Position numbers and translations under genes: made by a program | Assembly (NCBI GenBank): GCA_934167665.1 | Contig: CAKPLN010000002.1 | Span: 1-64,000 of the forward strand | Source of the DNA: an uncultured Bacilli bacterium | GTDB lineage: Bacteria; Bacillota_I; Bacilli_A; RF39; UBA660 | Direction: 5' to 3' | DNA: 64,000 nucleotides | In this document: piece after piece, positions 25,905-35,300 of the stretch | Numbering within the stretch: the stretch's first letter is position 1 | Layout of the letters: each line of letters starts with the position of its first letter | Notes under the pieces: model-generated | What the model saw: the letters and a program-made list of their open reading frames with translations, nothing else | What the model was told of the DNA's origin: nothing | Databases searched by the model: none

Positions 25905-25935
25905 AAAAAAATACCATGAATTATGGTATTTTTTA
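25905..25935. terminator. Bidirectional terminator at the 3' end of prs
   Basis: AAATACCAT/ATGGTATTT stem with a 5-base loop and A- and T-runs on both sides. It serves prs on the minus strand and backs up the RNA gene on the plus strand. Confidence 0.8.
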
Positions 25936-25941
25936 TATATA

Positions 25942-27054
25942 TTATTTTTCTCTTACCTCTTTTATTTTAGTAACCAATTTTTCTTTACTATTTAGTAAAG
26001 GACTTATTGATTCATGATTACTTAGTGTATATATTAGCTTTGATAAATATTTTGAACAATCTGCTAAATAGAACCATTCTTTATTCATGACTTCTTCTGG
26101 TACATAGCATAAGTTACTAGAATAACATTTAGTAAATATTTTATTCTTATGAGCCTCATTAAAAGCTTTAATACTCTTTTCACCATCACTGAATAAAGCG
26201 AAAGAAGCAATTAAATATATGTTTTTAGCTCCACGCTTTTTTAACTGTTCTGCTACATCTAACATGGATTGACCAGAAGCAATCATGTCGTCCACTATAA
26301 TTACATTCTTATTATTTACATCTGCACCCATATATTCATGAGCTACTATTGGATTTTTACCATCAACTATTTTAGAATAATCACGTCTTTTGTGATAAAT
26401 ACCAACATCGGTTCCCAACATATCTGCATAGTAGATGGCTCTATCAACAGCACCCGTATCTGGGCTTACTACTAATAGACTATCAAAATCTATTGTTTCT
26501 TTTTCTATAAAATCTTTCAGTATTGAATAAGTTGGATAAATATTATCAAATGAACAATGTTGTAGGGCATTACTAATGTTAGGATCATGAGCATCAAATG
26601 TAATAATTGAGTTGAGATCCATATTTTCTAACTCATGAAGTGCTATTGAACTATCGCGTGATTCTCTTCCCTTTCTTTTATGTTGACGGCTCTCATAAAG
26701 AAATGGCATTATTACATGTAATGATGAAGCACCTCCATCCATAGCTGATATAACTCTTTTTAAATCTTGAAAATGGTCATCCGGGCTTTTATGATTTGTA
26801 AAACCACGCATTTGATATGTACAACTGTAGTTCATAACATCGGTAAGTAAAAATACATCTTTGGCCCTAATACTATCTAGTATTTCTGCTTTGGCTTCAC
26901 CACTAGCAAAGCGACTTAATTTTATCGGTATAATAAAACTAAATTCTTCATCTGTTATACCAGCCATTTTTTTTAAATGATTATTGACCTTCTCTCCAAA
27001 TTCTTTAAAATTGTCCATTACTATCAAGCGTAAATTGTTCTTTGTTTTTTCCAA
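25942..27054 (-). CDS. prs: Ribose-phosphate pyrophosphokinase (PRPP synthetase)
   Basis: Makes 5-phosphoribosyl-1-pyrophosphate from ribose 5-phosphate and ATP for nucleotide synthesis. The family landmarks are present: KLSRFASGEAKAEI, the flexible-loop/catalytic region MPFLYESRQHKRKGRESRDSS, the metal site TFDAHDPNISNAL, VVSPDTGAVDRA, and the PRPP-binding loop VIIVDDMIASGQSM. At 370 residues it is about 50 longer than the common bacterial enzyme, with extra length in the N-terminal half and the C-terminus, as in some divergent Firmicute Prs proteins. It is transcribed leftwards towards the RNA gene. Confidence 0.93.
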   Translation of the reverse strand: MEKTKNNLRLIVMDNFKEFGEKVNNHLKKMAGITDEEFSFIIPIKLSRFASGEAKAEILDSIRAKDVFLLTDVMNYSCTYQMRGFTNHKSPDDHFQDLKRVISAMDGGASSLHVIMPFLYESRQHKRKGRESRDSSIALHELENMDLNSIITFDAHDPNISNALQHCSFDNIYPTYSILKDFIEKETIDFDSLLVVSPDTGAVDRAIYYADMLGTDVGIYHKRRDYSKIVDGKNPIVAHEYMGADVNNKNVIIVDDMIASGQSMLDVAEQLKKRGAKNIYLIASFALFSDGEKSIKAFNEAHKNKIFTKCYSSNLCYVPEEVMNKEWFYLADCSKYLSKLIYTLSNHESISPLLNSKEKLVTKIKEVREK

Positions 27055-27069
27055 TATAGTACACCTCCA

Positions 27070-27108
27070 CTAAAATAAAAAAGAAGGACGCAGTAGTCTT
27101 TCTTTTTA
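27070..27108 (-). terminator. Terminator after htrA
   Basis: AAAAAGAAGGAC and GTCTTTCTTTTT form an imperfect stem around GCAGTA. The A-rich plus-strand left flank gives a T-run on the minus strand, downstream of htrA. Confidence 0.5.
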
Positions 27109-27254
27109 TTTGTATATAATAATAGTTGATGATATAGTAGAGTAATTTTTATTTTTATTATTTTTATAAAAGCTACTCGTGTCCACTATAAAATCATCTC
27201 CTGTATTTATTGTAACATTATTTATATTTATTTGATACTATAAATTTATATTTT

Positions 27255-28361
27255 TTAGTTTGAACCTAGAGTTACTTTGACAGTATGTTCCTTACCGTCT
27301 CTTACGTATGTTATTTCTATAGTATCACCGGCTTGGTGTTGATACAATTCATATCTTAAGTATGCGGTATCTTTAGTTTCACGTCCATTTATTTTGGTAA
27401 TAATATCACCTTTTTTAATACCGGCCTTAGCAGCACTACTATCTTGACTTACTTCAAGAACAACAGTTCCTTGTTTAATATTTTCTCCAATACTTATTCC
27501 GTAATATCTCAATTGAGCTGTATCGGTTATATTAATCATACTTATTCCCAAAACTGGCCAGCTTATACTTTCACCTTTTTCTAGGGTATCAGCATGACTC
27601 ATAGCATATTCAATAGGAATAGCAAAACCCATACCTTCAATATCATCATTTACTAGTTTCATAGAGCAGATTCCGATTACTTCTCCATTAACATTTAATA
27701 ATGGTCCACCACTATTTCCAGGGTTGATTGAGGCATCTATTTGAAGAACACGCATTATCCAATCATTGTTGGATCCTGATACAGCAACAGACACCATTCT
27801 ATCTTTACCGGATAATATTCCTGATGTTACACTACCACGATAAGTATAACCCATAGGAGAACCTACAGTGAATACAGTATCTCCTAAATTCATATCTTCA
27901 CTACTTCCTATTGTTGCGACTAAAGTTATATTTTCTTTTGAAATACGTAATACAGCTAAGTCTAAGTACTGATCACTACCTAAAACAGTAGCTTCTTCCT
28001 TAGATTCATCAGTCATTGTTACAGTTACACTTTCCATACTATCTATAACGTGATGGTTAGTAAGAATGTAGCCATACTTATCATCAACTTTATAAACAAA
28101 ACCAGTTCCTGTTGATGATAAGTTATTTTTTACATAGCCTTGAACGACAACGACTGCATCATAAATTTTTTCAACAGCTGGTGCTAAAGATGATTTTTCA
28201 TATACTTGAGTACCATTTTTAACGATTGTAGTGTTATTACCAACTAACTCACTCAATATTGGTGTCCACTTTAATAGCGATAATGTTATAAGACCTCCCA
28301 TTACAAAAGAAAATATAATTATTCCAATGGATTTTAATTCACTTTTGTTATTCTTGTTCAT
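27255..28361 (-). CDS. htrA: HtrA/DegP-family serine protease, membrane-anchored
   Basis: A 368-residue quality-control protease facing outside the membrane. It has an N-terminal anchor (about 12-30, GIIIFSFVMGGLITLSLL), a trypsin-like domain with the triad His in ILTNHHVID, Asp in YLDLAVLRI and Ser in INPGNSGGPLL, and a C-terminal PDZ domain (QGTVVLEVSQDSSAAKAGIK then KGDIITKINGRE). The start is the ATG at 28361 with AAGGAG eight bases upstream. This start overlaps the last 14 bases of the Abi-like gene, so the two are translationally linked. Confidence 0.95.
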   Translation of the reverse strand: MNKNNKSELKSIGIIIFSFVMGGLITLSLLKWTPILSELVGNNTTIVKNGTQVYEKSSLAPAVEKIYDAVVVVQGYVKNNLSSTGTGFVYKVDDKYGYILTNHHVIDSMESVTVTMTDESKEEATVLGSDQYLDLAVLRISKENITLVATIGSSEDMNLGDTVFTVGSPMGYTYRGSVTSGILSGKDRMVSVAVSGSNNDWIMRVLQIDASINPGNSGGPLLNVNGEVIGICSMKLVNDDIEGMGFAIPIEYAMSHADTLEKGESISWPVLGISMINITDTAQLRYYGISIGENIKQGTVVLEVSQDSSAAKAGIKKGDIITKINGRETKDTAYLRYELYQHQAGDTIEITYVRDGKEHTVKVTLGSN

Positions 28362-29304
28362 TATTAACGCTCCTTTCAATTTTGGCAAGATCTGTCCAAT
28401 TTAGTGGAAAGCCCATTCTGTTTAAAACCTTGTCAATTTTTATAGTTGTTAGATTATAATTAAGAGTTTGAATGACATTTTCAAGTTCAATAGTCATATT
28501 TTTAAACTCTGTTGGTGAAAGCATTTGTTTCATAATTATTATTAGTGCAAATAAATCATTTTTACCATACTTATAGCCATCTGCATCTTTAGGGATATTT
28601 AGCAATTTATGATATATAGTATCATCTATTAATTTTTGAGTTTTATTTTCATAAAGAATATCTTCATGGGCACAAAGATTCCTATAGTTTGCTAGTAATG
28701 GTAAGTAATCAATAAATTCATCTGTAGGAATGCCATATATTTCACTTATTTCTTTTTGATCATCTGGTTTTAAAATGGATATCATTTCACTTACAATTCC
28801 AAAAGATAAAACTTTTACTAATATCCATAAAGGGATATATCCATAATTATTAACATAGTGTAATGTAGCAGTATGTTGAGATCCATTTACTCTTATTTGA
28901 CGTTTCATTTTTTTTAGCAAATCATTTACTTGCCTTTGACGATCTGGTACTTGAGTAAAGTTTTTAGCTTTTAAGTAATCACGTTCTTTATAACCATATT
29001 TTTTAGATAACTGGTATGAAGTTATTGATTTTAAGTTATTTTCAATTACTAGTAAATATTTAAATAATATGTTTCTAAATGAACGGTCAAATAAAAATAA
29101 ACTATACAGTTCTTCAAAGCGAGTTTCTTTTATAAATGATTTGTCCTGTTGTGATTTAAAAAATAGATGTCTGTAACCATTTAAGAAAAAGTAATTTTCC
29201 CGCAATAATACTTCTTTAGCATATTTTTCATCTTCTACAATTAACCCTTTATGCCTAAATATTGCGATTTGTTCATCTAGGGTTTTAAAATTTTTCTCTA
29301 TCAT
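28348..29304 (-). CDS. Abi_2 family abortive-infection protein (AbiD/AbiF-like)
   Basis: A 318-residue protein of the Abi_2 family (lactococcal AbiD/AbiF type phage resistance). Family features: KTLDEQIAIFRHKGLIV, YFFLNGYRHLFF, FEELYSLFLFDRSFRNILFKYLLVIEN (quoted here as LYSLFLFDRSFRNIL), YIPLWILVKVLSFG and YRNLCAHEDIL. The last fits the HEPN R-x4-H ribonuclease motif (RNLCAH). Expected role: RNA cleavage on phage infection. It overlaps htrA by 14 bases and precedes it in the same operon, an unusual setting. Confidence 0.88.
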   Translation of the reverse strand: MIEKNFKTLDEQIAIFRHKGLIVEDEKYAKEVLLRENYFFLNGYRHLFFKSQQDKSFIKETRFEELYSLFLFDRSFRNILFKYLLVIENNLKSITSYQLSKKYGYKERDYLKAKNFTQVPDRQRQVNDLLKKMKRQIRVNGSQHTATLHYVNNYGYIPLWILVKVLSFGIVSEMISILKPDDQKEISEIYGIPTDEFIDYLPLLANYRNLCAHEDILYENKTQKLIDDTIYHKLLNIPKDADGYKYGKNDLFALIIIMKQMLSPTEFKNMTIELENVIQTLNYNLTTIKIDKVLNRMGFPLNWTDLAKIERSVNNEQE

Positions 29305-29450
29305 GTTCTCACCTATTATTGATTATAGCATATTATTAATTTAAAAGTATGTGAAAAATGTGAAAAAATTATGAAATTGTGTGGTATAATTTAGTTAATT
29401 TTAGCAGTTTAAATATTTCATATATTTTATATGATTGGAGGGGGAAATTT

Positions 29451-30422
29451 ATGCCGGCTACAATTGTTCATGCCTATTTTGCTAATGATGCTTATGATAT
29501 ATTGCCTAAAAGCATCAAAAACAAAGTGTCTGTTGAGAGAGTTAGAATGTTTGGACAAAGTATGGATGCTTTAAAATTTTATAACTTAATTAGTGCCTCA
29601 TCAGGTAAAAACATAAGAAGATTTGATAAGTACTTTCACAGAAATGATAGTCAAAAATTTTTTATTAATTTAATTAATTATATTAAGGACAATAACTTGA
29701 TTAATGATAATGACTGTGCTTCGTTTTTGGTAGGTACTATATGCCATTATGAACTTGATTCTGTAGTTCATCCATATGTTTATTATAAGACTGGAGCTTT
29801 TGATAAAAAGAATAAAGCAACTTATAAATATAATAATGTTCATGCTTTTATGGAAACTTTTTTAGACAACGATATGGTTAGAAGAAGAGAGAATATTAAT
29901 CCATATAAATTTAGACTAGATAAATTTTGCTTTCAAACCGATAGATTCTCAGATAATCTAAAAAAGACTATTGATTTTGTATTTGATGATACATTTAATT
30001 TAAAAAATATGGGAAATATTTACTATAAAGCTCTTAAGCAAATGAAGCAAGCTCTTATGTTATTAAGAAGAGATCCTTATGGTATAAAAAAATTTTTCTA
30101 TAAACTAATGGATACATTTACTAGTAGGAAAACGTTTAGATTTGAGGCCATTAGTTATAATTACCCACTATTTGATTGTCATAACTTTTTAAATGAAGAT
30201 CATAAAACTTGGAGAAATCCTTGTGTTTATGCAATGACTAGTACAGAAAGCTTTTTAGATTTGTACTTAAAAGCCTTAAAAGAAGTAAAAGTACTTATTT
30301 GTGCTAGTTTTGATTACATTAATGGAAAAGAGATTGATTTAGAAAAGGTATTTACAAATAAAAGTTATGTAACCGGACTAAATTGTAATGATAAAAAAGA
30401 ATTAAAATACTTTGAATTTTAA
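29451..30422 (+). CDS. Zinc-dependent phospholipase C-like protein
   Basis: A 323-residue protein of the zinc-dependent phospholipase C family, the version without a signal peptide common in Firmicutes. It starts MPATIVHAYFANDAY and has GTICHYELDSVVHPYVYY and NVHAFMETFLDNDMV, which provide the histidines and acidic residues of the trinuclear zinc site. The start is the ATG at 29451 after GGAGGGGG. The substrate is unknown: phospholipid hydrolysis is inferred from the family and no secretion signal is seen. A terminator follows directly. Confidence 0.85.
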   Translation: MPATIVHAYFANDAYDILPKSIKNKVSVERVRMFGQSMDALKFYNLISASSGKNIRRFDKYFHRNDSQKFFINLINYIKDNNLINDNDCASFLVGTICHYELDSVVHPYVYYKTGAFDKKNKATYKYNNVHAFMETFLDNDMVRRRENINPYKFRLDKFCFQTDRFSDNLKKTIDFVFDDTFNLKNMGNIYYKALKQMKQALMLLRRDPYGIKKFFYKLMDTFTSRKTFRFEAISYNYPLFDCHNFLNEDHKTWRNPCVYAMTSTESFLDLYLKALKEVKVLICASFDYINGKEIDLEKVFTNKSYVTGLNCNDKKELKYFEF

Positions 30423-30478
30423 AAGACCATTTAGTTGTAAACAATTTTTGTTTACCTCATAGTGGTCTTTTCTTTTTT
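30421..30478 (+). terminator. Terminator after the phospholipase-like gene
   Basis: AAAAGACCA pairs with TGGTCTTTT, with an inner GTAAACA/TGTTTAC-like stem, followed by CTTTTTT. Confidence 0.75.
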
Positions 30479-30533
30479 AAATTAATTTTGTATAAATTTC
30501 CCAATTATTATCATACTAATTCTAGGTGATAAT

Positions 30534-31604
30534 ATGTTTTACAAGTATGAAATTAGAAATAATGGTATTGAGGATGTTCTATACTTATATTTAACTATGA
30601 ATTATGAATTTTCAAAAGAGTTAGGTCATAGTGCTAGTAATAATGAGATGACTAGACGTACTAAAAACTTTATTAAGAATAATGGAATTGATTATAAAGG
30701 AAATAAGGTATATTTAGTTATTGATGGTATTGTAGTTAAAAGTCTTGATATTAGAAAAGATGATAAAGAAATAGAAGTTTTAAAAGAAGAACTTTTCTAC
30801 TCTAATGATTATTATTTTGTTACTATAAAATTAGATAATGACGTTACTATAGAAGTTACTTTAAAAGAATACTTGCTTGGGGTTTTAGCTTCTATTTATA
30901 TACCTGGATTACAGTTGGAAGTACTTAAATCTTTGGCTATTTTATATCGTAGTTATGCATATAAAGAAATGAGTGAAAAAAGAATAATTATGGCATTTAA
31001 TGAGTTCTGTACTTATAGACCTATCTCATATTATAAATTATCTTGGATTAATAATTTTGATGCTGTTTATAAACAATTATTAACTGCTATTCAAGATACT
31101 GATTGCTTATTTACTAGTTATAATCAATACTATACTTTACCATTTGTTCACTACTGCAATGATGGTAAAACTATTGCTTCTAATAAGTATGGATATTTAT
31201 CTAGTGTTAATAGTTTATGGGATTTGGCTTCACCTTACTATATAAATATCACAGACTTTTCATATGATGAACTTAGTAGACTTTTGCATACTACAATTAA
31301 TAATGATAGTGAGTTTAAGGTTATTGATATAGATGATAATAAATTTATTAATAAATTACAAATTGATAATGCGGTTTTTATTGCAGATGATTTAATTAAA
31401 ATTTTAAGTTTAAAATCTAGGGCTATAAATATAATTGTTAATAATGATTATGTTAGATTTATTAATAAGGGATGGGGATATTTTATGGGGCTTAGTATAT
31501 ATGGAGCTGATGCTATTGCTAAAAATGGATGTGATTGTATTAGTATTATAAAATATTATTTCCCAAATATTACAATTAGTAAGTATATAAAAGAGCTTTC
31601 ATAA
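30534..31604 (+). CDS. SpoIID/LytB-domain protein with degenerate active site
   Basis: A 356-residue protein. The SpoIID domain is recognisable from VTLKEYLLGVLAS ... LQLEVLKSLAILYRSYAYK and from the end GWGYFMGLSIYGADAIAKNG ... YYFPNITI, which corresponds to GHGVGMSQYGA ... YYPGT. SpoIID enzymes are peptidoglycan lytic transglycosylases that use a glutamate in AAEMP. Here that segment reads ASIYIP with no glutamate, and the usual His after the first Gly of the second motif is Trp. No signal peptide is seen. It is probably a non-catalytic relative or a cytoplasm-facing derivative. It is convergent with the secretion cluster. Confidence 0.78.
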   Translation: MFYKYEIRNNGIEDVLYLYLTMNYEFSKELGHSASNNEMTRRTKNFIKNNGIDYKGNKVYLVIDGIVVKSLDIRKDDKEIEVLKEELFYSNDYYFVTIKLDNDVTIEVTLKEYLLGVLASIYIPGLQLEVLKSLAILYRSYAYKEMSEKRIIMAFNEFCTYRPISYYKLSWINNFDAVYKQLLTAIQDTDCLFTSYNQYYTLPFVHYCNDGKTIASNKYGYLSSVNSLWDLASPYYINITDFSYDELSRLLHTTINNDSEFKVIDIDDNKFINKLQIDNAVFIADDLIKILSLKSRAINIIVNNDYVRFINKGWGYFMGLSIYGADAIAKNGCDCISIIKYYFPNITISKYIKELS

Positions 31605-31622
31605 GAAAGCTCTATTTTTTTA
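31592..31622 (+). terminator. Terminator of the SpoIID-like gene
   Basis: A perfect 9-bp stem AGAGCTTTC/GAAAGCTCT with an ATAA loop and a T-run. It overlaps the stop of the convergent gene ending at 31612. Confidence 0.85.
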
Positions 31623-31830
31623 ATTCTACTAATCCTTTTAGGGCCTTATCGGCAGCCATCATTAATTCAATTGTACTATCTAAATACTTTGTATAGTTTT
31701 CAACACTTTCAATAAAATCTACTAAATCTGGGATATCTTTATTTTGAATCAAATGACTTATAACTTGGCAACAATCTTTCATATCTTGAGAGGCTTTTAA
31801 AATCTCATCGTAGGTCATTTCATTAATCAT
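31612..31830 (-). CDS. Small helical protein 2 of the type VII-like cluster
   Basis: A 72-residue, fully helical acidic protein (MINEMTYDEILKASQDMKDC ...). The start is the ATG at 31830, whose first eight bases (ATGATTAA) overlap the stop of the preceding gene, a coupling signal. A longer frame begins at 31860 but would start inside the ribosome site GGAGG. Size and position recall small accessory or substrate proteins of type VII loci. There is no WXG motif, so substrate status is unproven. Confidence 0.65.
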   Translation of the reverse strand: MINEMTYDEILKASQDMKDCCQVISHLIQNKDIPDLVDFIESVENYTKYLDSTIELMMAADKALKGLVELKK

Positions 31831-32050
31831 ATAATTCCCCAACCTCCGATACATCTTCATCTTCTTCTACTTTGACAGTGTTATTAGTCTTTGTTGAAAA
31901 CATAGTTGCATTATCAATTACAATTTGTTTAAATGATTCAATGTTTTCAATAGCTGATAAATTGTCTTGATCCATTATAGCTAATTTTAAATTAGATATA
32001 TGTTCAAATATCTTGTTTACAGCATCTACATATTGATTATATTCTGACAT
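31823..32050 (-). CDS. Small helical protein 1 of the type VII-like cluster
   Basis: A 75-residue protein with two predicted helices (YVDAVNKIFEHISNLKLAIM and AIENIESFKQIVIDNATMF) and an acidic tail EEDEDVSEVGE. The helix-turn-helix hairpin shape and length resemble WXG100 proteins, but the W-x-G turn is absent; the turn reads DQDNLSA. It is located 10 bases after the EsaB-like gene with a GAGGT site upstream. Confidence 0.65.
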   Translation of the reverse strand: MSEYNQYVDAVNKIFEHISNLKLAIMDQDNLSAIENIESFKQIVIDNATMFSTKTNNTVKVEEDEDVSEVGELYD

Positions 32051-32060
32051 AATAACCTCC

Positions 32061-32315
32061 TTATATTAGTATAATTCTTGAGCCATTTTTTAAATCAGTT
32101 TCTCTGACACTTTTATTAACGTCATAAATTTGACCAGTTTCTTTACTGTAGAAATTAGTGTCTTCTTTTATTACGTAACTATTATCAGTTAATTCAATTA
32201 GACCATTTTCAATTAATCTTTTTATGGTTCCTATTTTCTTGTTAATTGGAATATATATATCATAATTTTTTTCTATTAATGGTACATATAAACCTATTAA
32301 TATTTTATTTTTCAT
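32061..32315 (-). CDS. EsaB/YukD-like ubiquitin-fold protein
   Basis: An 84-residue protein that looks like the EsaB/YukD regulatory proteins of Firmicute type VII secretion, which have a ubiquitin fold. It has an N-terminal beta hairpin (ILIGLYVPLIEKNYDIYIP), the helix TIKRLIENGLIELTD, then short strands and an end RETDLKNGSRIILI, the usual final strand (gD.lilI). Its position 10 bases downstream of the essC-like gene matches type VII loci. Role: a cytoplasmic regulator or assembly factor of the secretion machine. Confidence 0.8.
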   Translation of the reverse strand: MKNKILIGLYVPLIEKNYDIYIPINKKIGTIKRLIENGLIELTDNSYVIKEDTNFYSKETGQIYDVNKSVRETDLKNGSRIILI

Positions 32316-32325
32316 AAAAATTCCC

Positions 32326-35300
32326 CTATTCGTTTGAAAGTAATTTTATTACGCTAGCTTTTCCTTTTTCAATGATGAAACCAAATTTTGGCTCTAATTC
32401 TTGTCTTAGTATTCTTGAACTTGTGGTAATCTTAAATGTAAATTGATTTGATATTCCGTTACCTATCCATACTCCTTCAGCTAAATCAGTATTATTTTTA
32501 TACCAGTTGTCATAACAAATTGTTTTAATATTATCAATGACATCAACAATTATTAGTTTGAATTTTCCAGCTTGGGCTTTTTTATCAATTAATTCTGTCA
32601 ATTCCATTTTTTTAGCTGAATCTAGTTTGGTTAGTAAGTTAGTAATTCCGGTTACTATACAAACGGTAGTATAATCAAGTCCCTGTTGTTCTTTACTATT
32701 TAAATCGCTTATTAAAGTATCGATACCAGCTTTACAATTTCCAGAGTCGTGATAGATGTTTTGAGGTATACTATCATATAATATATCAGCAGCATCTAAA
32801 AGAATACATTTAGTATTTTGAATTTTAGAAATTAACTTAGTAAGCGCTAAAGTAAAGTCTGGAGTTATAGTAATATCTTCACCCGTAACATTGAAAATAC
32901 CTTTCTTTAAACTTATAGTAGCAATTTCTAGAGTTTCTTTTGCAATACCAACTGGTACTCTTGCTATACCTCTTAATGCTGAAGCAACATCTTTTTCGGT
33001 TACAACATTTGGTAGTATTGGTATCTTTTTAGCTTTGTATGTACAGATTTCATTTAACTTAATACTTACAACTTTTATGTAGTCTGATAAGCGTTCTTCT
33101 TTAAATGGATAAGCTGTTTGAAATTCATATATACCATCTAAGCTAACTAAACCACGACCAAAGGCTTTTGATGGCTCTTTTTTTCTAACACCAGGTAAGA
33201 CACCAGCATAATCACTAGGATCGTTAAATTGTAAAACAAGGTTTTGTGCAAAGTTTTGACGTAGACGATATCTCATGGTATTTGGACCATTTGTACTAAC
33301 AATGAAACTTATACCATATTTTGGACAGTCTCTTGTTAATTGACCGATTATTTCTTCATAGTCTGGATATGTTTCTAAGAAACCTTCAATATTATTGATT
33401 ACTACTACTATTAATGGAATTTGTTTACCACCATGATTTATGTAAAAATCGTATGAACCATTGTAGTCTAAGAATAGTTTTTTACGCTCTTCTGTTATTT
33501 GAAGAATCATCTTTAATAAATTTCCAATCTTCTCACTCTCACTTGACAAAAGGACATCTCCAACATGAGGAGCATTCCTAAATGAAGTTAGAGTTTCAGC
33601 TCCGAAGTCTAAAATATAGAAGTTTATTTCATCAGAGTCATGAGTTGTAATACATGAGTAAATAAGTGATGTTAACATCAACTCTTTACCACTACCAGCG
33701 GCTCCGAAGATTATCGAATTACCACCATTTGATATTGGTAATGTTAATACATTTTGTTGCTGATTATCTGGATTATCGTACTCACCAATTATTGGATTAA
33801 TATAATTTTTAATAGCTTTATAATGATATTTTTCCTTTAACTCTTCAGTATAAATTACATTAGGTATTCTATCTAGCCATAATTGTTCTACTGAGATATG
33901 CTCAGTCTTGGCTTCTTCAATAATATACTTGATTATGTTGGTAATTTCTTCACCTTTTGAAGCTACCTGTATTTCATTTTGTTTGTTGTCTAAACTTTTT
34001 ATAATATTACCAGTATTATCAACTATTGATATTGATTGATCAACTTTCTTTTTTCTTTTTTCTGTTGGATAATACTGAGCACCTGTCCAAGCTGCTTGAC
34101 CTTGAGCAAAAAGTTCGTTGTAACCAACTTGTAGAAAGAATCTACCAGTTTGCTTTAATGAAGCGGCGTCTGGACATTTTATCATATCCATACTATCAGA
34201 TTTATCTTGAACCTTTAAGCAGACACGGAATTTAGAGTTTGACCAAATTTGATCATTAACTACTCCGGCTGGTTTCTGAGTCGCTAGAATTAAGTGGACA
34301 CCTAGTGAACGTCCAATACGGGCTGTTGAAATTAATTGTTCCATAAAGTCTGGTCTTTGATCTTTTAATTCAGCAAACTCATCACTAATAATAATTAGGT
34401 GAGCTATTGGCTTGTCTACCAAACCTTTTCTATAAAGACTCTGATATTTATAAATATCAATAGTACTTTCGTCCAATTTGTCACGAGCATCATTAAATAG
34501 TCTTTGACGTTTACGCAATTCACTTTGGATAGATGCAAGTGATCTATTCATTTCAACAGTATCTAGGTTGGTGATAGTTCCTGCTAGGTGAGGAAGTTTC
34601 ATACCTGTTTCTTTATTTTCAAAAGCTCCTGTTAATCCTCCACCTTTGTAGTCGATTAATACAAAAGATACTTCGTATGGATGATAATTTAGGGCCATTG
34701 ATAAGATATAAGTAATTATGAATTCTGATTTACCAGAACCAGTCATACCAGCAATTAATCCATGTGGCCCGTGAGCTTTTTCGTGTAAATCCAATTTGAA
34801 TAATTCACGGGATTTATCAAAACCAACTGGTGCCTGTAATGTCTTGGTTGGATCGTTATTTTTCCATCTATTTAAAATATTTAGTTGTTCGACCATACCA
34901 ACATTGTACATTTCAAGGAAGGTAACGCTATTTGGTAAGCTTTGATGTTCTTTTTCGATGTCTATTGGAATATTAGCAAGGAATTTACAACACTCATACA
35001 TATTTATAGTAGCATCAATATCTGCAACAAATTCTTTTTGTTTATTTGACACAAGTTCATTTTCAAATATTCCTGATTTTTTATCACCAATACTAATAAA
35101 TGTTTTACATTCATTTGGAATGTTTACTAGTCGTGGACTAACTACTATTAAACTGAAACCAACATTTATTAGTAAACCAGCTACATCTTTAACAATCTCT
35201 ACATCTCTTACAAGTTTATAGTCATCAGTAATTAATACATAATATGGTTTGTACCTCTTATAATCAACATCACTAAGTTCTCTTTTACCATTTACATCTT

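Noticed and set aside
26269..26475. Plus-strand ORF opposite prs, and similar antisense ORFs over rpoA, rplB, essC, res and others
   Set aside because: They are shadows of strongly conserved genes on the other strand, without ribosome sites or family resemblance.
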